8,515 bases of DNA from Planctomycetaceae bacterium (GCA_003503535.1 DOCI01000263.1:1767-10281); one strand, 5' to 3'. Positions 1 to 6,556 are shown, numbered from the stretch's first letter. Translations and numbers: made by a program. The notes: generated by a model not told the origin, from the letters alone.

Positions 1-4
1 TCCG

Positions 5-30
5 GGGGCTTCCGCTGAAGCGGAGCGCCC
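5..30. repeat. Imperfect hairpin, possible dispersed planctomycete repeat, cut by the window edge
   Basis: Bases 5-10 pair with 24-30 and bases 12-15 (CCGC) pair with 20-23 (GCGG) around a TGAA loop. This gives about 10 base pairs with single-base bulges at 11 and 27. The GC-rich block continues to about 41. It lies beyond the cysC terminator and is not inside any open frame I can support. Its style resembles the short GC-rich palindromes dispersed between planctomycete genes, but I recall this only in general terms and cannot see a second copy here. It could also be the terminator of a plus-strand gene that ends left of the window, since a short T-rich stretch follows at 42-49. Confidence 0.4.
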
Positions 31-101
31 TCGCCACCCCGTTTTGATTTGACAATCCTAATACTATCTGGATTCAATCCTGGAATTCAATCTTCAAATA
101 A

Positions 102-131
102 AAAACCCCACCTTATTCAAGGCAGGGTTTT
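102..131 (-). terminator. Rho-independent terminator of cysC
   Basis: AAAACCC (102-108) pairs with GGGTTTT (125-131), and CCTT (111-114) pairs with AAGG (119-122), around a four-base loop. In the minus-strand RNA the two intervening positions become G-U wobbles, giving a continuous 13-base-pair stem followed by a T-rich run. In the plus-strand RNA the same positions are C-A mismatches. The structure is therefore better on the minus strand, which fits its place 38 bases past the cysC stop codon. Confidence 0.8.
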
Positions 132-168
132 GTTATTCAGCATCTTTGCAAATCATCACGAGAAGTGA

Positions 169-780
169 TTAAGCAGAGAGGTAGCCGTTGGCGTCGAGGT
201 AGGCGACAACTTCCTGAGCCAGTTCGTCGATGCTTTTTGTATCGGCATCGAGTGTGATTTCGGCTTTGGCTGGTTCTTCGTAAGGGTCATCGATACCGGT
301 AAACCCTTTGATTTCGCCTGCACGAGCCTTCTTGTACAAACCTTTAGGGTCACGTTCTTCACAGGTTGCCAGTGACGCATTCACATAGACTTCGATGAAT
401 TCGCCTTCGCCCATAATTTCGCGAACGCGGTCGCGGTCGGCACGGTAGGGAGAAATGAAAGCCGTCAGCACGAAAATGCCGGCATCGCTGAAGAGCTTGG
501 CCACTTCACCAATTCGGCGAATATTTTCGGTTCGGTCATCTGCAGAGAAGCCGAGGTTTTTGTTGAGTCCCATGCGAACATTGTCGCCGTCGAGCACGTA
601 AGTGTGAATTCCCTTTTCGTGCATGAGGTGATCGACAGTGTTTGCAACAGTACTTTTGCCCGCTCCGCTCAATCCAGTAAACCACAAGATGGCACTTTTG
701 TGCCCCATCAATTTGCGTCGCTCGACTTTTGTCACTGTGTGGTCGTGCCAGGTAACGTTCGTAGCTTTCTGATCAGTCAT
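169..780 (-). CDS. cysC: Adenylylsulfate kinase (APS kinase)
   Basis: Phosphorylates adenosine 5'-phosphosulfate with ATP to PAPS, the sulfate donor for assimilation and for sulfotransferases; cytosolic. The 203 residues match the usual single-domain length. The P-loop GLSGAGKST is at residues 36-44, DGDNVR at 64-69, and FISPYR at 107-112, whose Ser110 corresponds to the phosphorylated serine of E. coli CysC. The lid region [17 protein letters not shown] (144-160) is followed by [10 protein letters not shown]. The N-terminal [17 protein letters not shown] stretch is also typical of the family. The start is the only sensible ATG before the domain; its ribosome site (GAAAG, purine-rich) is weak. 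No cysD or cysN lies beside it, so it stands alone with its own terminator, divergent from the next gene. Family assignment is secure. Whether PAPS serves cysteine synthesis or glycan sulfation cannot be told from this window. Confidence 0.96.
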   Translation of the reverse strand: MTDQKATNVTWHDHTVTKVERRKLMGHKSAILWFTGLSGAGKSTVANTVDHLMHEKGIHTYVLDGDNVRMGLNKNLGFSADDRTENIRRIGEVAKLFSDAGIFVLTAFISPYRADRDRVREIMGEGEFIEVYVNASLATCEERDPKGLYKKARAGEIKGFTGIDDPYEEPAKAEITLDADTKSIDELAQEVVAYLDANGYLSA

Positions 781-818
781 CGGTTTCTTTCACTTGATTG
801 TCTGAAAATCACAAGTTC

Positions 819-834
819 GATGCCCACAGGCATC
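819..834. repeat. Perfect inverted repeat in the cysC leader
   Basis: GATGCC and GGCATC flank CACA, a 6-base-pair stem with a 4-base loop, 39 to 54 bases upstream of the cysC start codon. It could form an RNA hairpin in the leader or be a protein-binding site. No T-run follows, so it is not a terminator. Confidence 0.45.
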
Positions 835-844
835 ATCAGTACAG

Positions 845-863
845 GTATTTTTGTCCGAAATAC
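845..863. repeat. Second perfect inverted repeat upstream of cysC
   Basis: GTATTT (845-850) and AAATAC (858-863) flank seven bases. It is AT-rich, and a dyad of this size and spacing suits an operator for a dimeric repressor better than a stable hairpin. Its role is unknown and chance occurrence is possible. Confidence 0.3.
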
Positions 864-932
864 AATAGAATGAGCATGTTAGGGAAAGATTTTACACGTG
901 GAAAGCCCGTTTCGTCTCAAAATAAATACAAA

Positions 933-962
933 TTGACCTGAATCGTACCTCGCTCATAAAAT
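933..962 (+). promoter_or_regulatory. Candidate sigma-70-type promoter for the 168-residue protein gene
   Basis: TTGACC (933-938) and TAAAAT (957-962) are spaced by 18 bases, each five of six matches to consensus. This is the best promoter-like pair in the spacer. It would give transcripts starting near 969 with a leader of about 170 bases before the ATG at 1142. Confidence 0.4.
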
Positions 963-1127
963 GAATTGGTAACCGTTCTTGAAATGAGTCGCAGAATTCA
1001 GTCAGACTCAATTCAAAAAGCGGTTTAAGACCGACTGTTGCAGCCGTAAAGTGGATCTGCCCGAACAGGACCGGATCACTCAGCAAGAATGCCGCGGTTG
1101 CCAGCCATCCATTCACCCGACACCAAC

Positions 1128-1132
1128 GGAGG
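1128..1132 (+). promoter_or_regulatory. Ribosome binding site GGAGG, fixes the start at 1142
   Basis: GGAGG lies nine bases before the ATG at 1142. A nearer ATG at 1134 is in another frame and meets a stop within five codons, so the start at 1142 is well supported. Most other genes here have weak sites, which makes this one stand out. Confidence 0.75.
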
Positions 1133-1141
1133 AATGCGGCC

Positions 1142-1648
1142 ATGGTGAGAATAATATCTGGTGATGACCAGTTGAAGAATCTCTTCGCGGGGCTCATCGA
1201 GAATACGTTCTACACAGAAATCGGCGTGGCGGATCCGCATGTCGTCGATTATCTCACGCAACTCATGCTACGCTTCGTACGCAACGACAGCATCTTTAAA
1301 TTTCGAGATCCGACAGGAAAACGTCTCGAAGAAATCGCGGGGATGCTGATCGAAGCCGAGAACTGCCGGGATCGTCCCAAACGGGAAATTCATCGGCATA
1401 TCGGAGATTTCACGCTCTTCTGGTCGGGAGTCTATCCCGAGGCGTTAAAATTTCTGAAAGGCTTTGATCGGAAAGACCATCTGCTCGATTACCGCGAACA
1501 GGGTAAACGCTCCTACTACATCGCCAGCACGTTCGAGCAGGATCCGTATGAGAATGAAGCTCCGATATTACGCCGTTTAAGTGAACTCTATGACGTCTGC
1601 ACGAAAGGCTTGTATTCAGTTCGCAAAGAATGGGAACTGAATTATTGA
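1142..1648 (+). CDS. Uncharacterised 168-residue soluble protein
   Basis: I do not recognise a named family. The protein is rich in charged residues and reads as mainly alpha-helical. It has no signal peptide and no membrane segment, so it is probably cytosolic. Notable stretches are HRHIGDFTLFWSGVYPEALK (residues 84-103), aromatic-rich and likely the conserved core, and the helix PILRRLSELYDVCTKGLYSV near the C-terminus. Clustered His, Asp and Arg around residues 78-89 could bind a metal or nucleotide, but no known motif is complete. A strong GGAGG site, intact frame and protein-like composition argue for a real gene. It is transcribed alone, divergent from cysC and convergent with the glycosyltransferase, so neighbours do not reveal its role. 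Confidence 0.82.
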   Translation: MVRIISGDDQLKNLFAGLIENTFYTEIGVADPHVVDYLTQLMLRFVRNDSIFKFRDPTGKRLEEIAGMLIEAENCRDRPKREIHRHIGDFTLFWSGVYPEALKFLKGFDRKDHLLDYREQGKRSYYIASTFEQDPYENEAPILRRLSELYDVCTKGLYSVRKEWELNY

Positions 1649-1666
1649 GAATCAATCGCGCGAGCA

Positions 1667-2755
1667 TTAAGCAACTCGGTTCCCAAGATGATTCTTCTGA
1701 ATCGCTTTCTGCATGCTCGACCAGACCTGAAAAATGGAGACTGCGGACATGCACTGCATGTTCGCGGATCCTTTCATTGGACATTCTTTGCGATAACTGG
1801 CCGCACAGGGAACCTGGGCCTGGATCAACTGATGATGCTCGCCCGGTGGTCCGGAGCGTTCTTTTGAAGTGCAGGTGAAGATACCGACGACCGGAGTTCC
1901 CATACCTGCTGCCAGGTGCATGGGTCCGGAATCATTCGTCAAAACAATTTCCGCAGCCTGCAGAACCAATGCAAGTTGTTTGAGTGAAGTCTTGCCTGCC
2001 AGATTCAAAACCTGTTGATGAGGTGATTTCTGCCGGACAAACTGACAGATGCTTTCCGCATCCTGTTTCTCACTTGCGGTCCCAACGACGACCAGCGACA
2101 TGCCGTATTCTTTGCATGTGCGTGATGCGATTTCTGCAAAGGAAGCAATAGGCCAGCGTTTTGTCACCCACATCGCTCCGGGGTGAATCACAAAAAACGG
2201 CTGAGGAATTTCGCTAATCAGATCATCGACGATTTGTCGATCAGTTGGTTCAATCCCCAGTGTAATTGCTGGAGCAGGACCGGATTCCCCGAGCGCTTCT
2301 GCAACTTTCCAGTAACGGGCATGGGCGGGAATCTGTTTGTCTGTTTTGGGTAATAATCCATGACAGGTTAGATGAGAATACTCGCGAGCCGTTTCGAGAC
2401 CAATGCGAAGCCGCGAGCGCGTCGCGGCTGTCATTAATCCTGTCCGAAATAGCCCCTGCAAATCGAGTGTTAAATCATAGCGTTGTCTCCAGATTTGTTT
2501 CAGGAGATTGAAGTTATCAGTCAATGTTCCTTTGCGATAATAAATCAGCACCTGATTCAAATCGGGATGCCCTTCGATCAGGCCCGCCAGTTCACTGCGG
2601 ATCACCCAGTCGATGGTCGCATTCGGAAAACGCTTTTTCAGGACCGGCAATAAAGGCAATGTCTGAACAACATCTCCCAGAGCACTCGGCTTGATGATCA
2701 CAATCCGTTTCGGGTCGATCTCATTGAACAGTTTGACGATCCGCGAATCAGACAT
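1667..2755 (-). CDS. Family 9 glycosyltransferase (heptosyltransferase-like)
   Basis: Predicted to transfer a sugar, in characterised relatives heptose from an ADP-activated donor, onto lipopolysaccharide core at the cytoplasmic face of the inner membrane. The 362 residues show the GT-B fold marks. The N-terminal acceptor-side motif is RIVIIKPSALGDVVQTLP (17-34), DLQGLFRTGL lies at 98-107, HPGAMWVTKRWP (191-202) opens the second domain, and the donor-site motif TNDSGPMHLAAGMGTPVVGIF spans 273-293. A Cys-rich tail (C317, C325, C335) with the pattern KECPMK then CMSAVS is common in this family. No clear ribosome site precedes the ATG. manA lies 79 bases upstream in the same direction with no convincing terminator between, so co-transcription is likely. 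The 3' end converges on the 168-residue gene. The exact sugar and acceptor cannot be deduced. Confidence 0.92.
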   Translation of the reverse strand: MSDSRIVKLFNEIDPKRIVIIKPSALGDVVQTLPLLPVLKKRFPNATIDWVIRSELAGLIEGHPDLNQVLIYYRKGTLTDNFNLLKQIWRQRYDLTLDLQGLFRTGLMTAATRSRLRIGLETAREYSHLTCHGLLPKTDKQIPAHARYWKVAEALGESGPAPAITLGIEPTDRQIVDDLISEIPQPFFVIHPGAMWVTKRWPIASFAEIASRTCKEYGMSLVVVGTASEKQDAESICQFVRQKSPHQQVLNLAGKTSLKQLALVLQAAEIVLTNDSGPMHLAAGMGTPVVGIFTCTSKERSGPPGEHHQLIQAQVPCAASYRKECPMKGSANMQCMSAVSIFQVWSSMQKAIQKNHLGNRVA

Positions 2756-2834
2756 AAATCAGCACCGGTCAGAAAAATTGAGAAGTATTTTCCGACCATC
2801 ATAATGGCAGCCGTTTTTTTGAGGCAAGATCAAC

Positions 2835-3812
2835 TCAAACGACTCGGGTCAGCAGGATTTGACAGCCATCATCAGTCTCGGACTCGATCAAAACATCAGG
2901 GCAACTGGCAGGCAACAATAGGGTTGAGCCCGTTTGACAACGGTAACTTGTTGCGTCAGTGGCAATTTTACAAGCCCCCTCAAGCACCATTAAAATGCGG
3001 CATTGATTTTCTTCAGAAATCGTCCGGGAATTCGGACACGAAAAGCGTTCCACCTGAAAGTAGGGGGAATCGATCAGAAATTCTGACTGATTGGAATTAT
3101 TCTGCGGACTCAAGCCGGAAGAAACCGGTTCCACGGGACCGCAATCAAAATCGATACATTCCAGAGCTTCTTTCAGATGCAAATCCCGAGGCTGGCCATT
3201 TTCATCTACCCAGCCCCAGTCATGAATGCGAAATGTCAAATCGCTGGATTGCTGAATCTCGGCCACAAGGATCCCGTCTCCCAGAGCATGAATTGTTCCA
3301 GCGGGTATGTAATAAACCTCGCCTTGTTTCGGCTCGATACGATGCAGACAGGACGTGATGTTTCCCGCTGCAAGCGCTTTGACGAAGTCGTTTCGGTTAA
3401 TACCCGATTTTAGCCCCGCATACAGCCAGCTGTCTTTCGCCGCTTCCAGGATCACCCAGGCTTCGGTTTTGCCGTTTTGTTCTCCCGCAATTCTCATCGC
3501 CTGATCGTCATTGGGATGGACCTGCAAAGAGCTGGCTCGATGGCTGTCCAGATATTTCATCAAAAGCGGAAACTGGTTGACCTCACTACCGCTCCCCAGT
3601 AATTCCTCAGGAGACTCTTTAACTAACTCATTCAATGTTTTACCAGCATGAGGCCCCGATTGAACGACGCTTTGGGATTCCCCCATGTCGCAGATTTCCC
3701 AGCTCTCGGCATAGTCCTGGCGTTCCTCCAGAGATTTCCCCAGCCGATCACCAAGTTTTCGCCCTCCCCAACGTCTGCATTTGAGAATGGGGGTAAATTG
3801 TAGCGGTTCCAT
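2835..3812 (-). CDS. manA: Mannose-6-phosphate isomerase, class I
   Basis: Interconverts mannose 6-phosphate and fructose 6-phosphate with a bound zinc, feeding GDP-mannose and surface glycans or allowing mannose use. With the start used here (325 residues), zinc ligands can be placed as Gln97 and His99 in LQVHPNDD, Glu117 in KTEAW and His175 in YYIPAGTIHALG. WGG (15-17), ESWEI (36-40), LLMKYLD (83-89) and DLTFRIHDW (191-199, with the likely active-site Arg) are further family marks. The C-terminal third is a second cupin-like domain. An in-frame ATG 54 bases upstream at 3866 would add 18 residues (beginning MTQLTLNRTPP) that look unlike the family and are encoded partly by a perfect palindrome. 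I therefore prefer 3812, although neither start has a good ribosome site. Likely first gene of a unit with the downstream glycosyltransferase. Confidence 0.93.
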   Translation of the reverse strand: MEPLQFTPILKCRRWGGRKLGDRLGKSLEERQDYAESWEICDMGESQSVVQSGPHAGKTLNELVKESPEELLGSGSEVNQFPLLMKYLDSHRASSLQVHPNDDQAMRIAGEQNGKTEAWVILEAAKDSWLYAGLKSGINRNDFVKALAAGNITSCLHRIEPKQGEVYYIPAGTIHALGDGILVAEIQQSSDLTFRIHDWGWVDENGQPRDLHLKEALECIDFDCGPVEPVSSGLSPQNNSNQSEFLIDSPYFQVERFSCPNSRTISEENQCRILMVLEGACKIATDATSYRCQTGSTLLLPASCPDVLIESETDDGCQILLTRVV

Positions 3813-3824
3813 GCAATCCAATTC

Positions 3825-3839
3825 CCGCCTGACAGGCGG
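3825..3839. repeat. Perfect palindrome CCGCCTGACAGGCGG before manA
   Basis: Seven-base arms flank a single central A. It lies 13 to 27 bases upstream of the preferred manA start, so it would fall in the leader and could hide or expose the initiation region. It contains the 7-mer GCCTGAC, which also forms the arms of the palindrome at 5238-5254, suggesting related dispersed elements. Confidence 0.6.
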
Positions 3840-3908
3840 AGTCCTATTCAGTGTGAGTTGTGTCATGCCGCAGATTCTATCTCCAGTTCACAAATACGGA
3901 AATAGATG

Positions 3909-3937
3909 ATTATCTGTCTGTTTTCTACTTCGTGAAA
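3909..3937 (-). promoter_or_regulatory. Possible manA promoter
   Basis: On the minus strand a -10-like GATAAT (five of six matches) at 3914-3909 follows TTTCAC (3937-3932) at 17-base spacing. The -35 element is poor. Transcription would begin near 3902, leaving about 90 bases before the preferred start codon and placing the palindrome at 3825-3839 in the leader. Confidence 0.25.
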
Positions 3938-4001
3938 CAGTGCCAGAGTCTGTGGAAATCAAAAAACAATCTACTATTGCAAACTTCCTGTGAAATCATA
4001 A

Positions 4002-4020
4002 CCCGACGCGTCAGCGAGGG
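4002..4020. repeat. GC-rich hairpin CCCGACGCGTCAGCGAGGG, likely dispersed repeat
   Basis: CCC and CGC pair with GCG and GGG around a GTCA loop; an 8-base palindrome GACGCGTC (4005-4012) is nested in it. From memory, near-identical strings recur in planctomycete intergenic DNA, which I cannot verify here. On the minus strand the hairpin is followed by TTATGATTT. It might therefore act as a weak terminator for the mch-methyltransferase direction, about 130 bases past the methyltransferase stop. Confidence 0.5.
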
Positions 4021-4151
4021 GACGGCATGAAACTCATCATCCGTGACCTCTTATCAATTTTCCTCGTTCCTAAAGTCCTCCCTGAGATATGGGAATAAGT
4101 TGTCCATTAAAAGCACGGACACAACGGCTGGCGTTTTGAAATACTTCAGTT

Positions 4152-5204
4152 CTAACTTGAAAATCCCGTCAACAGGCATCCATGTGCAGGAACACACCCA
4201 ACATTTTCATCGACGTTCAGCCCGGCATCTGAAAGCATGGACTGATATTCATCGAGCCGATAGCAACGTCCCTCACAAACCGAAAATAACATCGCCGAGT
4301 AAGCAGCGACCGGACGAGGACCCGTGGAAATGGGAGGAGCTCCTTCCGGAATGGAATCCAGGAAGGCGTCAAGAATAACCATTCGCCCCTGAGCAGGAAG
4401 TTGGCTCGCAAAATGTTTGACGAGTTTTCGGGCATGTTGCTCGCTGTAATCGTGCAGGATATTCGCCATCAGCACGACATCGGCTTTCGATTGATTCTGA
4501 TACGTGTGAATGTCATCGAAGCAAAACTCAACCCGGTCACTCACCCCCGCTTCAGCGGCATATTCTTTCGCAACTTTCAACGGCGATTCCCGATCAATGA
4601 TTGTCGCTTTGAGGTTCGAAAACTTCTTCAGCAACTCCAGTGAATAAATTCCGTGCCCACCACCAACATCCAGAAGATGTCGACAAGAAGAGAGATCAAG
4701 TTGCTGAGCAACAGCCGGTGCCACATTTCGTGCCCGAGCAGCCATCGCTCGCGTTAACGCATCCGAGATTTCAGGATCATCCAAAGCAGAAGGCCCGGCA
4801 TCATTATGATAGACAAAGGAAATATCACCGCCCGGGGAATCCTGTTCGAGTCGGGTAATCATCTGCTGGACATCGGCTCCCAATGCTCCCAGTCCAATGT
4901 AACCTCGCAGATTAAAAGGGGATTCCGGCGAGAGTTTTTCTTGACCATACGCCGTCAGTTCGACGAGATTATCCTGGTTGACCTGCAAGACGTTTAGAGC
5001 ACATAACCCAGTTAATAACACGGTGGCCGAACGTTCCTGCAAACCGAGTTTTTCCCGCAAGGATTCGTAAGAGAGTGGACCAGCGGTCAGGAGTTTACCG
5101 ACATCAAATCGCGTTGTCCCAGCCACTAACAACTGCGACAAATAAGCGGCTCGCAGATCATCAAGTAGTTGAGTGGGATCGAGAATGGAATCGGTATTGA
5201 GCAT
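4152..5204 (-). CDS. SAM-dependent O-methyltransferase-like protein (Methyltransf_2 type)
   Basis: Expected to move a methyl group from S-adenosylmethionine to a small-molecule hydroxyl; substrate unknown. The first about 100 of 350 residues form a winged-helix dimerisation domain typical of plant and bacterial O-methyltransferases of this class. The Rossmann domain follows, with SAM motif I LLDVGGGHG (177-185), an acidic ribose-binding position in TIIDRE (Asp204), and FDDI (229-232). NILHDYS (248-254) has a His in the place of the catalytic base of this family (compare the ICHDWSD motif of plant enzymes). No signal or membrane segment is seen, so it is cytosolic. No clear ribosome site precedes the ATG. 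It follows mch by 58 bases in the same direction with a perfect palindrome in the gap. A link to C1 metabolism is possible but not shown; pigment or quinone modification are equally open. Confidence 0.88.
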   Translation of the reverse strand: MLNTDSILDPTQLLDDLRAAYLSQLLVAGTTRFDVGKLLTAGPLSYESLREKLGLQERSATVLLTGLCALNVLQVNQDNLVELTAYGQEKLSPESPFNLRGYIGLGALGADVQQMITRLEQDSPGGDISFVYHNDAGPSALDDPEISDALTRAMAARARNVAPAVAQQLDLSSCRHLLDVGGGHGIYSLELLKKFSNLKATIIDRESPLKVAKEYAAEAGVSDRVEFCFDDIHTYQNQSKADVVLMANILHDYSEQHARKLVKHFASQLPAQGRMVILDAFLDSIPEGAPPISTGPRPVAAYSAMLFSVCEGRCYRLDEYQSMLSDAGLNVDENVGCVPAHGCLLTGFSS

Positions 5205-5237
5205 GTGAGGTCATTCGCAAAAGAGTGAGTCGATTTC

Positions 5238-5254
5238 GTCAGGCTGTGCCTGAC
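5238..5254. repeat. Perfect palindrome GTCAGGCTGTGCCTGAC between mch and the methyltransferase
   Basis: Seven-base arms GTCAGGC and GCCTGAC flank TGT. The element sits between the mch stop and the next start on the same strand, with no T-run immediately after it on the minus strand. It may be a dispersed repeat that modulates the ratio of the two messages. The flanking text read on the minus strand (TTGTAG then the palindrome then GAAA) is, from memory, common in planctomycete genomes; unverified. Confidence 0.65.
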
Positions 5255-5262
5255 CTACAACT

Positions 5263-6219
5263 TTAGTCACGTATCCCAAACGACTGTCTCAACAGGTCTT
5301 CGTTGCACTTGCCAAACCAGTGAACTTTTCCCGTTTCGATATTCTGAAAAACCACCTGAGCCGGGCTGAACAGAGCGGGATCAATTTTATAGAAATCTCC
5401 ATTGGCAGCTTTGAAGATTTCCGCGAAAGGTCGCCCATAATCCGTCGACGCAATCGAAGGAACTTTCGGGCCAATTTCTTCAATCGAGGCGTCGTCACCG
5501 GTCACATAAAGAGTGATCATACCACCATATAAAATCGCATCGTTTGTCCGTCCAATTGCTGTAATGGTGTCAGCTGCGACAGGAGAAAGTGGAGCGGTGC
5601 CGGTTGCGGATTTAATACGATGGATATCGAATCCCAGTTCATACAACTTATGCAAACCTGTTTCGACCGAGCGGGCATTGATCTGCAAACTTCCTGCGAT
5701 GCTGGATGTTGCTGCCACCAGCAGGATCAGATTCCGTGGTTCAACTTTCGCTTTGTGAGCAATTTCGCGAACCACCTGAGAAGTCGGTAGCTGATCCGAT
5801 TCGAGGACTCCCACACTGCAATAAAAATGTTCGGTGTAGCCGAGCCGATGAAACAAATCTTCCCGACCTGCATTGGCCCGCATTGGCCCCGAACCCATGG
5901 CAAAATAATTTTCGGTTTTCACTTCCCAACCGGCATACTGGCTGAACAGGCAGGCTCGCACCGGAAAATCGGTCGTGACCTGAATCATCGGCCAATTCAC
6001 GGATCCGATCGTCCCCGTATGAATGGTCACATCGGCCAACCCGGACGTACAAACCTTTGCCAGCAACAACCCGGCAGACAAACTTCCCGAGGCTTTCACT
6101 CCAAAGTCAAGAATCCGGGCTCCGCAGTCGAGTTCTTCGATTTCTGTTCGGAGATCTCCCGGATTTTCGACAATGCTGTCAACAAGATCCCAGGCTCGGG
6201 CATTTAAAATTGTCGCCAT
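5263..6219 (-). CDS. mch: Methenyl-tetrahydromethanopterin cyclohydrolase
   Basis: Hydrolyses methenyl-H4MPT to formyl-H4MPT in the tetrahydromethanopterin-linked C1 pathway (formaldehyde oxidation or detoxification in bacteria, methanogenesis in archaea); cytosolic. The start at 6219 gives 318 residues, the normal family length. Landmarks are SAGLLLAKVC (48-57), FPVRACLFSQYAGWEV (85-100), FAMGSGPMRA (106-115), VGVLESDQLP (136-145), and NARSVETG (181-188), whose Arg183 and Glu186 I equate with the catalytic pair of archaeal Mch from memory. KSATGTAPLSPVAADTITAIGRTNDAILYGG (203-233) is the most conserved segment. A start at 6285 would add 22 residues of hydrophobic noise-like sequence (MRIYYFLSEF...) and is less likely; AGAAG seven bases before the 6219 start supports the shorter form. 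It is first in the possible mch-methyltransferase unit. Other pathway genes (fae, mtd, fhc) are not in the window. Confidence 0.95.
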   Translation of the reverse strand: MATILNARAWDLVDSIVENPGDLRTEIEELDCGARILDFGVKASGSLSAGLLLAKVCTSGLADVTIHTGTIGSVNWPMIQVTTDFPVRACLFSQYAGWEVKTENYFAMGSGPMRANAGREDLFHRLGYTEHFYCSVGVLESDQLPTSQVVREIAHKAKVEPRNLILLVAATSSIAGSLQINARSVETGLHKLYELGFDIHRIKSATGTAPLSPVAADTITAIGRTNDAILYGGMITLYVTGDDASIEEIGPKVPSIASTDYGRPFAEIFKAANGDFYKIDPALFSPAQVVFQNIETGKVHWFGKCNEDLLRQSFGIRD

Positions 6220-6556
6220 AATGGGGCTTCTAAGTTTTAATATGAGAGGGAATGCGAATTCAGATAGAAAATAATAAATCCGCACTTAATTGGAGAACAC
6301 AACTCATCAAAGAAATCGACATGGGTGGCATTACTTTCGTAATGAAATTCGATTGTGTGTCAGTTGACGTTCTAATTGTTCAGGATTTCCAGGAATGGAA
6401 AGGCTCGCGCTCAACATCTTCGCGACTTCGCCTTCCTGAAACAACCGTCCCCCCCAGGCGATTGATCGATTCTGAGCCATCCCAGCATGTCAAATCTACA
6501 AATTCCAGTGAATTTGGGGCATTTTCGTCGGTCATTTTCTTCAACAAGACCCCATT

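Larger units (their letters stand above)
781..1141. other. Divergent intergenic region between cysC and the 168-residue protein gene
   Basis: I find no gene in these 361 bases. The only sizeable open frame (minus strand, 892-1197) has a noise-like composition and overlaps the supported plus-strand gene. The cysC-proximal part carries two perfect inverted repeats (819-834 and 845-863). The centre carries a candidate promoter for the right-hand gene (933-962). A weak candidate for cysC on the minus strand is TTGAGA (915-920) with TGTAAA (891-896) at 18-base spacing, but it is too degenerate to annotate separately. The last 170 bases would be a long leader of the right-hand gene. Confidence 0.6.
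3813..4151. other. Intergenic region upstream of manA with palindromes
   Basis: No gene is supported here. The stretch holds a palindrome at 3825-3839, a possible manA promoter near 3909-3937 and a GC-rich hairpin at 4002-4020. The part next to the methyltransferase stop codon (about 4060-4151) shows no convincing terminator. A 23-codon open frame at 4027-4098 on the plus strand exists but has no support beyond a purine-rich stretch before it. Confidence 0.55.

Noticed and set aside
892..1197. Minus-strand open frame of 101 codons overlapping the start of the 168-residue gene
   Set aside because: It has no ribosome site and a noise-like composition, and it overlaps a plus-strand gene with much better support.
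2756..2834. Possible terminator between manA and the glycosyltransferase
   Set aside because: Only a four-base stem (CCAT/ATGG) can be drawn cleanly, and no T-run follows on the minus strand in the right place.
2804..3358. Plus-strand open frame of 184 codons
   Set aside because: It is antisense to manA, whose zinc-site motifs are clear; its translation (many Ser, Arg, Gln, Pro) has no domain.
4027..4098. Plus-strand 23-codon open frame (MKLIIRDLLSIF...) preceded by GAGGGGA
   Set aside because: The apparent ribosome site is part of the GC-rich hairpin at 4002-4020. No other evidence for a small protein; probably chance.
4043..4378. Plus-strand open frame of 111 codons
   Set aside because: It mostly lies opposite the 3' end of the methyltransferase and has a shadow-like composition.
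5870..5889. Tandem 10-base repeat GCATTGGCCC x2 inside mch
   Set aside because: A recent 10-base duplication would break the frame, yet it encodes the conserved GSGPMRA segment, so it is a coincidence of coding sequence.
5827..6207. Plus-strand open frame of 126 codons
   Set aside because: It is antisense to the conserved mch coding region.
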